Below the pieces are notes generated by a model. That model ran no database searches. It worked only from the letters and a program-made list of their open reading frames with translations, and was not told the origin of the DNA. The translations under genes and the position numbers were made by a program. 64,000 nucleotides of DNA from CAZHFW01 sp964531675 (lineage in GTDB: Bacteria; Planctomycetota; Phycisphaerae; Phycisphaerales; UBA1924), in contig CAZHFW010000001.1 in NCBI GenBank assembly GCA_964531675.1, positions 62,001 to 126,000 on the forward strand, in the 5' to 3' direction. The number at the start of each line of letters is the position of its first letter. Position 1 is the first letter of the stretch. This document shows positions 8,231-17,464 of this stretch, piece after piece.

Positions 8231-8264
8231 AAAGAAAACGGGCGGGGCCTTTCGGCTCCGCCCG
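8231..8264 (-). terminator. Intrinsic terminator of the first giant LEPR-XLL gene
   Basis: CGGGCGGGGCC (8239-8249) pairs with GGCTCCGCCCG (8254-8264), one G-U pair, TTTC loop. On the minus strand it is followed by TTTTCTTT (complement of 8231-8238). Confidence 0.8.
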
Positions 8265-8304
8265 TGGTGCGATCGGTCGTGCGATCAGTTGTGCGAACTG
8301 GCGA

Positions 8305-11300
8305 TCAGGAGATGCGGCTGATGGGGTTGGTCAGCCCGTAGACCGCGCCGCTGGTCGTCCAGCCGCCGCCGAGGTAGAGGTCGTAGTGGGTCAGGCTGGC
8401 GGTGAAGGGCAGCGCGCCGGTGACCTGGATGGAGAAGAAGTTGAGACCCGGGCGGTCGTTGATGATCTCGGGGAGTTCGTGGAGCTTGAGCTCCGCGAAG
8501 CCTCGGGCCGAGATGTTGACCGACACCGTGACCACGTCGGCGTTGGAGAAGAGCAGGCGGACCGAGATCGTCGAGTCGGTCGCGGTGGGGTTGTGGAAGT
8601 TGAGGGTTTCGAAGTAGAGCTGGCCCGCAGCCGCGGTGTTGATGAAGGCGTCGCCGAAGACGAAGCCCGTGCCCGCACGGAACGCGGTGCTGGTCGCGTT
8701 GGCGTCCTGGGCCTGCGACTCGGAGGCCAGGACGCTGACGGGCGTCGAAGCGGTGAAGGCGAAGCCGATGGGCTGATCGGCGACCAGGTTGAGCTGGCTG
8801 CCGGAGAGGATGACCACCTGCTTGGGCGCCAGGTTGATGGTGCGGAAGACCTGAGGCAGGGCGGGGGTGCGGATGTAGGTGCCGGTGAGGTTGACGACGG
8901 AGGGGGCGGTGCCCGGGTTGAAGAGGACCAGTTCGCCCGAGACGTTGGAGCCGTTGGTCAGGCTGTTGACGGCGCCGGAGATATCGCCGAGGCCGACGTC
9001 GCCGAGTTCGGCGAAGCCCGTGCCCAGGGTCTGGTTGTAGTGCGAGAGCGAAGCGACGACGCCGCGGAACGAGGCCTGATTGGCCGTCAGCTTGGCCTTG
9101 GAGGTCAGGACCGCGCCGAAGACGCCGGTGGGGAACTGCGGGATGTCGTTGATCGCAAAGCCCAGGCGGCGGTTGGCGCCGACGGTCTGCGTGAGCGAGA
9201 CCGGCGACTGACCCGCGGCGTACGCGGTGAGCGTCACATCCACGTCGAAGTTGTTGGGGTTGTAGTAGACGACGAAGTCGAACACCGAGCCCGGCACGCG
9301 CTCGACGCGCGAGAAGGACCAGGTGTCGCTCGACTGGCTCGTGAAGGCGTCGCCGATCGCGGTGCCGAAGTCGTAGTGCGCCAGGGTGGCGGCCACTTCG
9401 ATGTTCGACTCGATGACGATGGAGTAGGGGGTGTCGGCGCGGATGCCCGAGAGGATGCTGCCCTTGCCGTCGGAGAGGGTCACGCCGCCGCGCGAGCCCG
9501 GGGCGATCGTGCCGGAGGAGATGACGCCTCCGATGTCCCCGTTCTCGTAGCGGAGGATGACCGAGTAGCTCGCGGTGGTCGTCGTGCTCGGGTTGCCGAT
9601 GGAGACGAACTCGCTGATCGCGGCCGAGGAGAAGCCCTCGGGGAAGAAGACGGTGTGCTTCTGAGGCTCGGCCAGGACGCGGACGGTGTAGGTGCCCACG
9701 CCGTTGCCCGCGCCCTTGACGACGAGGTAGTACTGCTTGTTGCCCGAGTCCTGGAAGTTCACGTTGGCTTCGACGCCGGCGTAGCCGCCCGAATCGGAAG
9801 CGGTGACCAGGGACTCGTCAGGCCCGTAGAGGACGACGACCGAGGCGTCCAGGGTGGAGCCGTTGGGCGTGGTGATCTGGACCTGGATGTTGCGGAGGAT
9901 GGAGCCCGGGGAGGCGAAGGTGGTGAAGGTGAAGAGGTCGCGATCGCCGGCGATGTCGATCTGCGTGGTCTTCTCGCCGTAACCGGTGAGGGAGTCCAGC
10001 GGGATGACCACGGGGTTGTTGAAGTCGATGGCGCCCGGATCGCCGCCGCCGCCGCCGCCGTCGGCGGGGTTCGGGCTGTCCACGTCGATGCGGTACTGAC
10101 CCTGGAGGGAAGCGCCGCCCAGCGCGACCGCGGAGACCAGGACGTAGAAGCGGGTGTTGGCCGCGAAGTTCGCGGTGGTGAAGGTGACGGTCTGACCGAT
10201 CGACGAGGCCGAGGCCGAGCCGATCTGGAAGCCCGTGGAGTCGTAGATGGTGATCGCGGGGGCGAGGTTGCCCTTGAGGACCGGGACGCTGATGACGGTG
10301 ACGCCCGCGTTGCGGGTGAGGAACGTGAAGAGGTCGGTGTCGCCGTCGTAGTTGAGCTTGGGCGTGCCCGAGGCGTCGGCGACGGTGCCGACCGAGCCGT
10401 TGCCATCGGTGGTGGAGATCGGGATGACCGTCGCCAGGGGGAACTCGCCCGAGTTGGCGTGATCGTCCACGGGGATGGCGTTGACGCTCACGCGGTACTG
10501 ACCGAGCGAGCCGCCGGTGTTCTCGACGAGCACGAAGTACGACGCGCCGCGATCAGCGGTGAAGGTGACCGAAGCGGGCGTGAACGGCCCGGTCGAGGCG
10601 GTGTTGGTGCCGAGCACCGTGGGCGTCCCGTTGACGAGCTTGATGACGGTGAGCTTGGGAATGATGGTCGAGGTCGTGCCCGGACGGCGATCGACGGTGA
10701 TCGTCGCGGAGCCGCCCGCGGGGGCGGTGAAGATGAACAGATCGGAATCGCCGGTCTGCTCGGTCACGCCGTCGATCTGGCCCTGACCCGTGTTGTTGTC
10801 CATCGGGAGCGAACCGGCGTAGGTGTACTCGGTCGCGTCGGCGAAGTCGTCGGTGGGGGGGAAGCTGACGAGGACCTGGTAGTTGCCGAAGTTCGTGTTG
10901 CGGTCAGCGCCACGAACGACGATGTAGTAGACGTTGTAGGTGAGGCCGGTGCCCGCGTTGGGCGCGGGAGAGGTGCGCGTGTTGGAGACCGAGAAGGTCG
11001 CCAGCGAGTTCACGCCGCCGCCGCCCGGAGCGTTGTCGTTGTACGCGATGCGCAGCGGCATGGCGTTGGACTTGGCGAAGAGCCCGGGCGTGATGTCGGC
11101 CTGACGGCCGTCGAGGTTGAGCTCGTAGACCGTGAGGGTGGGGTCCATCGAAGCGGCGCTGGTCGTGACGGAAACTGTGACCGTGGTGTTGGCGGGCGCG
11201 ATGAAGTAGTAGACGTCGGAGTCGCCCGGACCTTCGAGCGAGCCCTGGGCGGCGCCGGAACCCTGGAAGTCCAGGAGCGCGATCTGCTTGGCGCTCTGGA

Positions 11301-14300
11301 ACTGGGTCTCGTCGGCGGCGTTGTCGGTCCACTTGGGGCCGGCCAGCGACAGGGTGTAGCCGCCCTGCGTGCCGCCGCCGCCGCCGACCGCGACGTAGTA
11401 GCGGTCGCCCGGCGCGACGGGGAAGCTGATGTTGATGTTGCCCGAGAGGTCCGCGGTGCCAAAGACGACCTGAGCGCCGTTGCTGTCATACACCGCGACG
11501 ACGCCCGACAGGACCGAGCCGAACGTGCGGCCGAGCTTGACGGTCATCGTGCCGCGGGCGGAGGCGATGAAGTTGAAGACGTCGGTGTCGGTCGGGTTGT
11601 TGACGAAGTTGAGGATCTGACCGGTGACCGAGGCGGTGCCGTTGGCGGTGGTCGCCGACCCGTCCGGATTCACGGAGAGATCGATGGGCAGCGTGGGGCT
11701 GAACTGCACCACATTGGCGCCGTAGTTGGGGTAGTCGTCGGAGCCCTGGTCCGAGGACTGCACCATGTTGCCCTGGGTGTGCACGATGAGCTCGTAGGAC
11801 CCGATGATGTGGGTCCAGTCGACCGGGAGGTTCTTGGACGAGCTGTTGGCGACGTAGTTGAGGTAGTTCTGGCGCTGGCCGCTCTCGACCTGCACGTAGT
11901 AGACCTGACCGGCGACCACCGGGACGACGACGCGGGCGTCGCGGCGGTGGAAGGTGTAGGTCTGGAAGTTGTTGGCGTCGCCGACGGTGTACTGGCCCGA
12001 CTCGCCCGAGATGGCGGGGTTGTCGTTGTTGTACCCGACCTGCTGCTGGTCGCCCGAGAAGACGCGCAGAGCGCCGTCGAGCGGGCTGTCGTAGACCTTG
12101 GTCGTCCGCTGGTTGAGGACGATGGTGGGCTCCGTGAGCGGGTCTTCGCCGTCGGCGATGAACTCGTTGTACCAGTCGGAGAGATTGGTGGTGTTGAGGC
12201 GGATCTCCGCGAACCCGGTGTAGGGGGCGCGGAACTTGTACAGATCCGTGTCGAGCGGGTGCTCGATGCCCGCCAGGCCGCCTTCTTCAAGGCGGTACAG
12301 GCCCGTTCCCGCCAGATCACGGGTGAAGGGCTGCGCGCCGTTGTTGAAGCCAGGCGTCACGGTGAGGCGCTGATACTGCACGCCGTCGCCGGTGGCGAAC
12401 TTGCCGATTGGGTCGTTGGCGTTGGTGCCCCAGCCCGCGCCGTTGATGCCGATTTCGGTGGCGGAGGCGTACTGATTGACACCCGCCAGCTCGGTGATGA
12501 AGCTGGCGCCGTCGGTGGTGGAGGAGTCGTAATACACGAGGTAGTTGAGCGGATCGTTCGGATCCGCGGTGCCGTCCCAGTCGGTGTCGCCAGCGGGATA
12601 GGCCACGCCATCGACGAACATGATCAGGGAGTAACGGCCTTCGAAGCCGCCCTGGATCTGCATGTAGTACTGCTCGCCTCCCCAGACGCTGAAGGAGGGG
12701 GCGGACTGGTTGGCGTAGATGAATGGGTAGTTCAGGAGGCTGTCAAACTTGGGTGGGAACGCGGAGGGGTCCGCGGCGCCGGAGACGGCGCTCTCGGGGA
12801 AGGTCGGCGGGATGCCGGTCCACACGCCGCCGTTGGAGTAGATCGTGGTGAACTTGGAGTCGTAGATCGTGACGTTGGCCTGACCGAGCAGACCTTCCTC
12901 GGTGCGGATGTAGAAGCTGATCTTGGAGCCCGGCCTGTGGAAGGGGAGCCAGGCGGGGAGGTTGGGATCCTGGGCCTGATCGTCCCGGCCCGCGTAGGAG
13001 GCGAGCATGTCGATCGGGGGCGTGAAGGTGAACAGGTCGGTGTCGCCCGCGCGATGGATGCGCCCGTTGGCGGTGCCGCGGATCACGCGCGTGTGGTCGT
13101 CGAGCGTGCCGCCGTTGAGATAGTCGGGGGCCTGCTGGGTCGTGAAGTCGAACGCGACTGGCGTGGCGTTGATCCAATCGCCCGCGTTGGCGTGATCGTC
13201 GATCCCGCCCGCGACGTAGGTGTGGTTGGACTCCACCGCGAGCGAGAAGCCGCCCGCGGAGTTGTCGTCGAAGCCTTCGGAGAGGATCCAGTAGGTCTGG
13301 CCGCCGGTGAGCGTGATGTTGATGTTCGAGGGGCCGTTGGCGCCCGCGTAATCGTCGTTGAACGCGATCTCGGCGCCGGTGCTGGAGTACAGGTGCAGCG
13401 CCGTGTCGATCAGCGGCGGGAGGCCCGCGCCGGACATGGTGATGATGGTCTCGCCCGAACCCTGCGCCGTGAAGACGTACAGCACAGTGGAGGTCTGACC
13501 GGCGGAGCCGCCCGCGAATCCGCGGCGGGTGACCGGGTCAATGGTGAGCGCCGTCGAGCTGGTGGTCAGCCTCAGCGTGAAGGGACCCCAGTAGGGCTGC
13601 TGATCGGTCGCATTTCCGGAGGTGGGATCGACGAAGCGGTCGGAGCGGACGCGGACGTAGTAGACGGTGTTCGGGCTTCCCTTCCACGCGGTGAAGGCGT
13701 TGGAACGCCAGCCGCTCTCGGAGTCGGAGGAGAGGGTCTTGCCGGTGGAGTCGTAGATCTCCAGGCGGGTGTCGAGATCGGTGACCAGGCCGGCCGCTGT
13801 GGTGGCGTTGGCCAGGAACATGCTGTTGGACGCGGGATCGTTGGGCGAGGTGAACTTGTAGATGATCTCGTCGCCGATGATCGCGCCGCCCGAGCCGATC
13901 GTTCCGTTGGTGGCGACCGCCGGGTTGGCGATGTTGGTCGTGCGAGCGTCGACGCGGAGCGAGTACGCGCCGGTCGCGGTCTTGCCCGCGGCGGTGGGGT
14001 TGGTCGCCAGGACGCGCGCGTAGTACGTGCGGCCGGTGACGGAGACGAAGCCCGCCCACCCGTCGGTCGCGTTGCCGCCGGTCAGCGAGCCGTTGCCGGT
14101 GCCCGAGGAGACGAGCGCGCCCGTGACGCCGTCGTAGACCTCGACGGAGCTGTCGAGCGTGGAGCCGACGCTGTTGAGCGTGTCGGCTCGGACGCTGACG
14201 AAGTCGGCCGAGAGCGCGACGAACGAGAAGATGTCGTAGTCGTTGGCGACCAGGGTCGAGGAGGCCGAGCCAAGGCCCGTACCGGCGTTGAGCGCGACCG

Positions 14301-14916
14301 CGGTCGCGACCGGCGCGTCGACATCGGCGTCCTTGGAGTTGACCACGACGGTGTACCGGCCCGTGGAGCCCGAGCCGCTCGACACGTCGGAGATGACGCG
14401 GATGAAGTAGGTCGTGCCGGCGGTGGCCATGAAGCCCACGACGCCGTCGGAGTTCACGCGATCACCAACGAGCTGGTTGCCGTCGGGACGCTCGAAGTAG
14501 GACGTGCCCGAGTAGAGCAGGGTGGCGGTGGTCGTGCCGGTGTAGATCTCGACCTTGCTGTCGAGCGTGTTGAAGGGATCGGAGCGATCGGCGACCGCGG
14601 AGACCTTCACGAAACCGGTCGCGGGAGCGACGAACTTGAGCAGGTCGTCCGAGCCCGAGGTCTCGATGTTGCCCGCGATGGAGGCGTTGCCCGAGCCCGG
14701 GATGTTGATCGAGGTGGCGGTGGGGAAGTTGGCCAGGCTGGGGTGATCGCCCGCGAGCAGGACGCGGTTCTCGAGGCTCTCCAGGTGGGCCTCGGGCTTG
14801 CGACCCGCGGCGCGGGCAAGCTCCGTCGCGCTGCGATCCTTCCGAACGACGCCCAGAAGCCTTCCGAGGCGGCTCGAGGCGGGAACGGACGCGGCCTTGC
14901 GATTCGTCGGGCTCAT
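8305..14916 (-). CDS. Giant LEPR-XLL exported protein with tandem PPC-like beta domains and a C-terminal HYD-repeat module
   Basis: A 2203-aa protein expected at the cell surface. Near residues 45-60 it carries HLESLENRVLLAGD, a LEPR-XLL-type motif, a planctomycete N-terminal export signal. Then follow many beta-rich units of 120-180 residues with the pre-peptidase C-terminal (PPC) pattern: DHAN...AT, then GDTDLFTFTPP, then a LxIYDSTG-type strand. They are most regular between about 9.7 and 14.7 kb. The last 450 residues (codons below about 9665) are a separate module of about four units, marked by ATLAHYD, ASLSHYN and ASLTHYD, shared with the C-terminus of the subtilase at 29511. No catalytic domain is visible. 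I prefer the ATG at 14916, with GGAG 6 nt upstream; in-frame ATGs lie at 14928 and 15012. Adhesion or envelope structure is an inference. Confidence 0.85.
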   Translation of the reverse strand: MSPTNRKAASVPASSRLGRLLGVVRKDRSATELARAAGRKPEAHLESLENRVLLAGDHPSLANFPTATSINIPGSGNASIAGNIETSGSDDLLKFVAPATGFVKVSAVADRSDPFNTLDSKVEIYTGTTTATLLYSGTSYFERPDGNQLVGDRVNSDGVVGFMATAGTTYFIRVISDVSSGSGSTGRYTVVVNSKDADVDAPVATAVALNAGTGLGSASSTLVANDYDIFSFVALSADFVSVRADTLNSVGSTLDSSVEVYDGVTGALVSSGTGNGSLTGGNATDGWAGFVSVTGRTYYARVLATNPTAAGKTATGAYSLRVDARTTNIANPAVATNGTIGSGGAIIGDEIIYKFTSPNDPASNSMFLANATTAAGLVTDLDTRLEIYDSTGKTLSSDSESGWRSNAFTAWKGSPNTVYYVRVRSDRFVDPTSGNATDQQPYWGPFTLRLTTSSTALTIDPVTRRGFAGGSAGQTSTVLYVFTAQGSGETIITMSGAGLPPLIDTALHLYSSTGAEIAFNDDYAGANGPSNINITLTGGQTYWILSEGFDDNSAGGFSLAVESNHTYVAGGIDDHANAGDWINATPVAFDFTTQQAPDYLNGGTLDDHTRVIRGTANGRIHRAGDTDLFTFTPPIDMLASYAGRDDQAQDPNLPAWLPFHRPGSKISFYIRTEEGLLGQANVTIYDSKFTTIYSNGGVWTGIPPTFPESAVSGAADPSAFPPKFDSLLNYPFIYANQSAPSFSVWGGEQYYMQIQGGFEGRYSLIMFVDGVAYPAGDTDWDGTADPNDPLNYLVYYDSSTTDGASFITELAGVNQYASATEIGINGAGWGTNANDPIGKFATGDGVQYQRLTVTPGFNNGAQPFTRDLAGTGLYRLEEGGLAGIEHPLDTDLYKFRAPYTGFAEIRLNTTNLSDWYNEFIADGEDPLTEPTIVLNQRTTKVYDSPLDGALRVFSGDQQQVGYNNDNPAISGESGQYTVGDANNFQTYTFHRRDARVVVPVVAGQVYYVQVESGQRQNYLNYVANSSSKNLPVDWTHIIGSYELIVHTQGNMVQSSDQGSDDYPNYGANVVQFSPTLPIDLSVNPDGSATTANGTASVTGQILNFVNNPTDTDVFNFIASARGTMTVKLGRTFGSVLSGVVAVYDSNGAQVVFGTADLSGNINISFPVAPGDRYYVAVGGGGGTQGGYTLSLAGPKWTDNAADETQFQSAKQIALLDFQGSGAAQGSLEGPGDSDVYYFIAPANTTVTVSVTTSAASMDPTLTVYELNLDGRQADITPGLFAKSNAMPLRIAYNDNAPGGGGVNSLATFSVSNTRTSPAPNAGTGLTYNVYYIVVRGADRNTNFGNYQVLVSFPPTDDFADATEYTYAGSLPMDNNTGQGQIDGVTEQTGDSDLFIFTAPAGGSATITVDRRPGTTSTIIPKLTVIKLVNGTPTVLGTNTASTGPFTPASVTFTADRGASYFVLVENTGGSLGQYRVSVNAIPVDDHANSGEFPLATVIPISTTDGNGSVGTVADASGTPKLNYDGDTDLFTFLTRNAGVTVISVPVLKGNLAPAITIYDSTGFQIGSASASSIGQTVTFTTANFAANTRFYVLVSAVALGGASLQGQYRIDVDSPNPADGGGGGGDPGAIDFNNPVVIPLDSLTGYGEKTTQIDIAGDRDLFTFTTFASPGSILRNIQVQITTPNGSTLDASVVVLYGPDESLVTASDSGGYAGVEANVNFQDSGNKQYYLVVKGAGNGVGTYTVRVLAEPQKHTVFFPEGFSSAAISEFVSIGNPSTTTTASYSVILRYENGDIGGVISSGTIAPGSRGGVTLSDGKGSILSGIRADTPYSIVIESNIEVAATLAHYDFGTAIGDAFTSQSSDTWSFSRVERVPGSVFDFVVYYNPNNFDVDVTLTAYAAGQSPVSLTQTVGANRRLGFAINDIPQFPTGVFGAVLTSKAKLTANQASFRGVVASLSHYNQTLGTGFAELGDVGLGDISGAVNSLTNGSNVSGELVLFNPGTAPSVVNLTGTYIRTPALPQVFRTINLAPKQVVILSGSQLNLVADQPIGFAFTASTPVSVLASESQAQDANATSTAFRAGTGFVFGDAFINTAAAGQLYFETLNFHNPTATDSTISVRLLFSNADVVTVSVNISARGFAELKLHELPEIINDRPGLNFFSIQVTGALPFTASLTHYDLYLGGGWTTSGAVYGLTNPISRIS

Positions 14917-15151
14917 CGAAAACTCCATCTCGCTCGGCCGCGTCCGCGAAGGGGGGTTCGGCGTGCGGCGCGAGCGTCTCGTGTCAGTCAGGTCGCAAAC
15001 CAAAATGGCCAATGCGGGAAAATCCCCGGATTGGGAAGTCGGTACGGAACAGATTGACCCCCGGATCGACTTCTTCGCCGGGGGACGGAGAGCTTAGCGG
15101 ATGGCGCGGCCTTTGGTGCGAAACCCAGGTCTGGAATACCTGTCGCGGGCA

Positions 15152-15179
15152 TGGCATATCCCGAGCAGGGGCAATGCCA
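15152..15179. promoter_or_regulatory. Symmetric sigma-54-like site (GG-N10-GC on both strands) behind the giant LEPR-XLL gene
   Basis: In the 481-bp gene-free stretch 14917-15397 the minus strand reads TGGCATTGCCCCTGCT (15179 to 15164) and the plus strand TGGCATATCCCGAGCA (15152-15167). Both have the GG-N10-GC spacing of a -24/-12 sigma-54 promoter and share the same GC pair because the site is a dyad. The minus-strand copy points at the giant gene, about 240 nt before its start. Nothing else is recognisable in this stretch. Confidence 0.3.
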
Positions 15180-15397
15180 TACCGGCGGGGTGAATCGTTC
15201 CCGTCGGGTCGAGCCTTGCGATCGCCGAGCTGGGCCGCCCGGACCAAAGTCCGAGCTCCGAGGCGCCGGGGAGGGGGGACCGGCAAGCCGGGGTGCGAGC
15301 GGGTGCTCCGCTGGTTCAGGCCGGCTCGGGCAGACCCCGCCAGACTAACAGATTCCCCCACACATGCCAAGCGGCCCGGCAGGAAACTCCGGTCCGT

Positions 15398-16681
15398 TCA
15401 GTTCGGGCCCGGGACCGTCAGGTCCACCCAGACCGGGAAGTGATCGCTCGGGAAGGCCGTCCCGCCCGCGGGGGTGTCCCGCCAGATCCCGGACTCCCCA
15501 ACTTCGAGGTATCGGGAGGGGAGGACGTAGTCCACCCCCATCTTGAACATCGCGGTGTCGTCCGGATCCAGGCCCGGGACCGGCACGCTGGCGACCGGGC
15601 GGACCTTGGACTGGATCTTCCCATAGGGCCTGAGCATCGCGATCGGGTTCTTGTAGGAGTTGCCCTTGACCGGGTCGGCGTTGAGGTCGCCCAGGATGAC
15701 AAAGTGCGCCAGCCAGTCCAGGCCTCCCCCGACGTTGTTGTCATCCACGATCCACTGCTCGCCATCCACGTAGTCGGCCCAGAAACGGATCTCGTCGTGG
15801 TTCCGCTTCTTGTTGCGCATCTCCGGGCCGTCGAAGGCGGGAGGGGTCGGATGGCTGCACAGCATGTGCACCGTCGCGCCGTTCGGGAGTTTCACCGGCA
15901 CATCCCAGTGGCTCTTGGAGCTGAGCCTGGCGACCGCCTTCTCCTTGGGATCGAACCACTCGGAGCCATCGGCCTTCACCGGGAGCGCCGCGCCGGGCAT
16001 GTAGTCCCAGGGGAGGAGCCTGAAGGTTCGGATCTGTTCGCTCTGGATCTCGAGCCTGGGATCGACCAAGAGCGCCATGCCGTACTGGCCCGGGAAGGTC
16101 CCGAAGCCCCAGCAGTCGTTGCCGTACGCGCGGCCGCCCTCGGTCTGCGGTCCCGGCGAGCCATCGGCCTTGCCCGCGGGCGGCGCCGGGAACGACTGCA
16201 CGACCTTGCCGTCGTTGTCCAGGTCAAAGCCGCTCGGGATCCCGGTGTTCACCGGGGCCATGTACGTCTTGTACGCCAGAGGCACGAGCCCTTCGGCCTG
16301 AGGGATCGACAGGTATTGATCCACGAAGCGCTGGGCATTTTGTCCGGGGGGCATGCCTTCCTTGAACCCGGGCGCGCCGGTCTGGTCGTACGCGATCTCG
16401 TTCAGGAGCAGGATGTTCGGATGGATCCGCTGGATGACCTCGGCGAGGCGCTTGAGCCTGGGGTGATCCGTGCGCGGCGTGCCGTCGGCGTTCACCAGGT
16501 CCGTCAGCCGCACATCCTCAATGTTGAAGGTGGCGACGCGGATGGTCACGGGCGGCGCAGGCTCTTTGCTCTTGACGACCGGCAGAGCTCCGGGCTGCTC
16601 CTGCTCCTGCGCCAGCGCGAACGCGGGCCAGCAGGTCGCGGTGAGAAGCACGGAGGTCGCGAGGATGCAGCGGCGGTTCAT
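15398..16681 (-). CDS. Exported endonuclease/exonuclease/phosphatase (EEP) family protein
   Basis: A 427-aa protein with a signal peptide (MNRRCILATSVLLTATC...FALAQ) and an EEP fold: RVATFNIEDVRL near residue 50, LLLNEIAYD carrying the metal-binding Glu, GDLNADP near 335, and SDHFPVWVDL at the C-terminus, the usual DNA/phosphodiesterase core. The family hydrolyses phosphodiester bonds in nucleic acids, lipids or inositol phosphates. Export suggests an extracellular nuclease or phosphatase, but the substrate cannot be told. The loop AFDGPEMRNKKRNHDEIRFW and the Gly-rich segment around TEGGRAYGNDCWGF match a sub-family common in marine bacteria. I chose the ATG at 16681 because the signal peptide begins there; a 29-residue extension is unlikely. 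The macro-domain gene lies 102 bp upstream in the same orientation, possibly not co-transcribed. Confidence 0.87.
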   Translation of the reverse strand: MNRRCILATSVLLTATCWPAFALAQEQEQPGALPVVKSKEPAPPVTIRVATFNIEDVRLTDLVNADGTPRTDHPRLKRLAEVIQRIHPNILLLNEIAYDQTGAPGFKEGMPPGQNAQRFVDQYLSIPQAEGLVPLAYKTYMAPVNTGIPSGFDLDNDGKVVQSFPAPPAGKADGSPGPQTEGGRAYGNDCWGFGTFPGQYGMALLVDPRLEIQSEQIRTFRLLPWDYMPGAALPVKADGSEWFDPKEKAVARLSSKSHWDVPVKLPNGATVHMLCSHPTPPAFDGPEMRNKKRNHDEIRFWADYVDGEQWIVDDNNVGGGLDWLAHFVILGDLNADPVKGNSYKNPIAMLRPYGKIQSKVRPVASVPVPGLDPDDTAMFKMGVDYVLPSRYLEVGESGIWRDTPAGGTAFPSDHFPVWVDLTVPGPN

Positions 16682-16783
16682 GCTTGAAGCGTAGTGCAGC
16701 GACCAAGCGAAGCGGCGTGCGTGTTTTTCAACGACGCACGCCCGCAAGGAGTCGGTCGGCCAAAGCACCCCCGTGGCGCGTCG

Positions 16784-17311
16784 TTATGGATTGGTCCCGC
16801 TGGCGATGAACTCCTCGGCTTTCACGCCGCGGTGGTACGTCGAGTAGAGATTGATGGGAACGCCGCTCTTGCCCAGGTGCTGGCGGATCAGGGGCGCCAC
16901 GTGCTCCCAAGGCAGCGCGCCCACGCCGGTCGCGAGCTTGGGGAGGGCCACGCCGGCGGGCTGTTCATGTTCCACCCAGCGGGCGAACTTCTTGAGCGCG
17001 TGATTCACGTAGTCGATCTGGGCGGGGCCGGGCTTGCCGCCATGGTCGTACGAGCCGGACTGGGTGAGGAGGCACGCGATCCGGACCGGGCCGTGCGCGC
17101 CGGTGCCGGACCAGACCCAGAGATCTCCGGAGCGGGGATGGTGGGTCTGGCAGTAGTGGCGGAAGTCCTTGTACATCGCCGGGAACCGCTCGCGGAGCTG
17201 GAGGGCCAGCCCGGAGTGGAACGGGTCATTGGGGGCCACGCCGTGGGCGATCACCGGTGCGTCCGTGAGAAGGATGTCACCCCGCACTTCATGGATGAAC
17301 TCGCGGTTCAT
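16784..17311 (-). CDS. Macro-domain protein (ADP-ribose binding)
   Basis: A 175-aa single-domain macro protein. Landmarks are GDILLTDAPVIAHGVAPND near the start (the GDI..... D/N.IVNAAN region), HYCQTHHPRSGDLWVW, and ALPKLATGVGALPW, the glycine-rich loop that holds ADP-ribose. The family binds or removes ADP-ribose from proteins, nucleic acids or metabolites. The usual VNAAN Asn pair is replaced by a divergent IAHGVAPND, so hydrolase activity is uncertain. No DarT toxin gene is adjacent, so a toxin-antitoxin role has no support. The ATG at 17311 follows AAAGGAG at good spacing; a 195-residue upstream extension lies outside the domain and overlaps the divergent CHAD gene. A good extended -10 element lies about 70 nt upstream. 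Confidence 0.87.
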   Translation of the reverse strand: MNREFIHEVRGDILLTDAPVIAHGVAPNDPFHSGLALQLRERFPAMYKDFRHYCQTHHPRSGDLWVWSGTGAHGPVRIACLLTQSGSYDHGGKPGPAQIDYVNHALKKFARWVEHEQPAGVALPKLATGVGALPWEHVAPLIRQHLGKSGVPINLYSTYHRGVKAEEFIASGTNP

Positions 17312-17377
17312 AGGGAGCTCCTTTCGGGGGCGAGGCCCGAACGGCGGGCCCCCGCCTGAAATCGGATGTATAGATCC

Positions 17378-17386
17378 ATTATAGCA
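17378..17386 (-). promoter_or_regulatory. Extended -10 promoter for the macro-domain gene
   Basis: The minus strand reads TGCTATAAT, a perfect TATAAT preceded by the extended TGn element, with another T before it. It is AT-rich in otherwise very GC-rich DNA and lies 67 nt from the ATG at 17311. No strong -35 is seen at 17 bp, which fits an extended -10 promoter. Confidence 0.6.
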
Positions 17387-17464
17387 ATCGGCCCCCTTGG
17401 CCCATCCTCTTTCTGGTTCCCGCCCGATCCGGCCCACCCACTGACGGGGGCTAAGAATTAGACC

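Noticed and set aside
8194..15057. A 2287-codon plus-strand frame opposite the first giant gene
   Set aside because: It is antisense to a gene with PPC-like repeats, a LEPR-XLL motif and a ribosome site. Its translation is Asp/Gly/Val/Glu-rich with no domain, as expected opposite GC-rich codons.
16690..16740. Hairpin GGCGTGCGT...ACGCACGCC upstream of the EEP gene
   Set aside because: A 9-bp perfect stem but no T run in either useful direction and no known riboswitch context.
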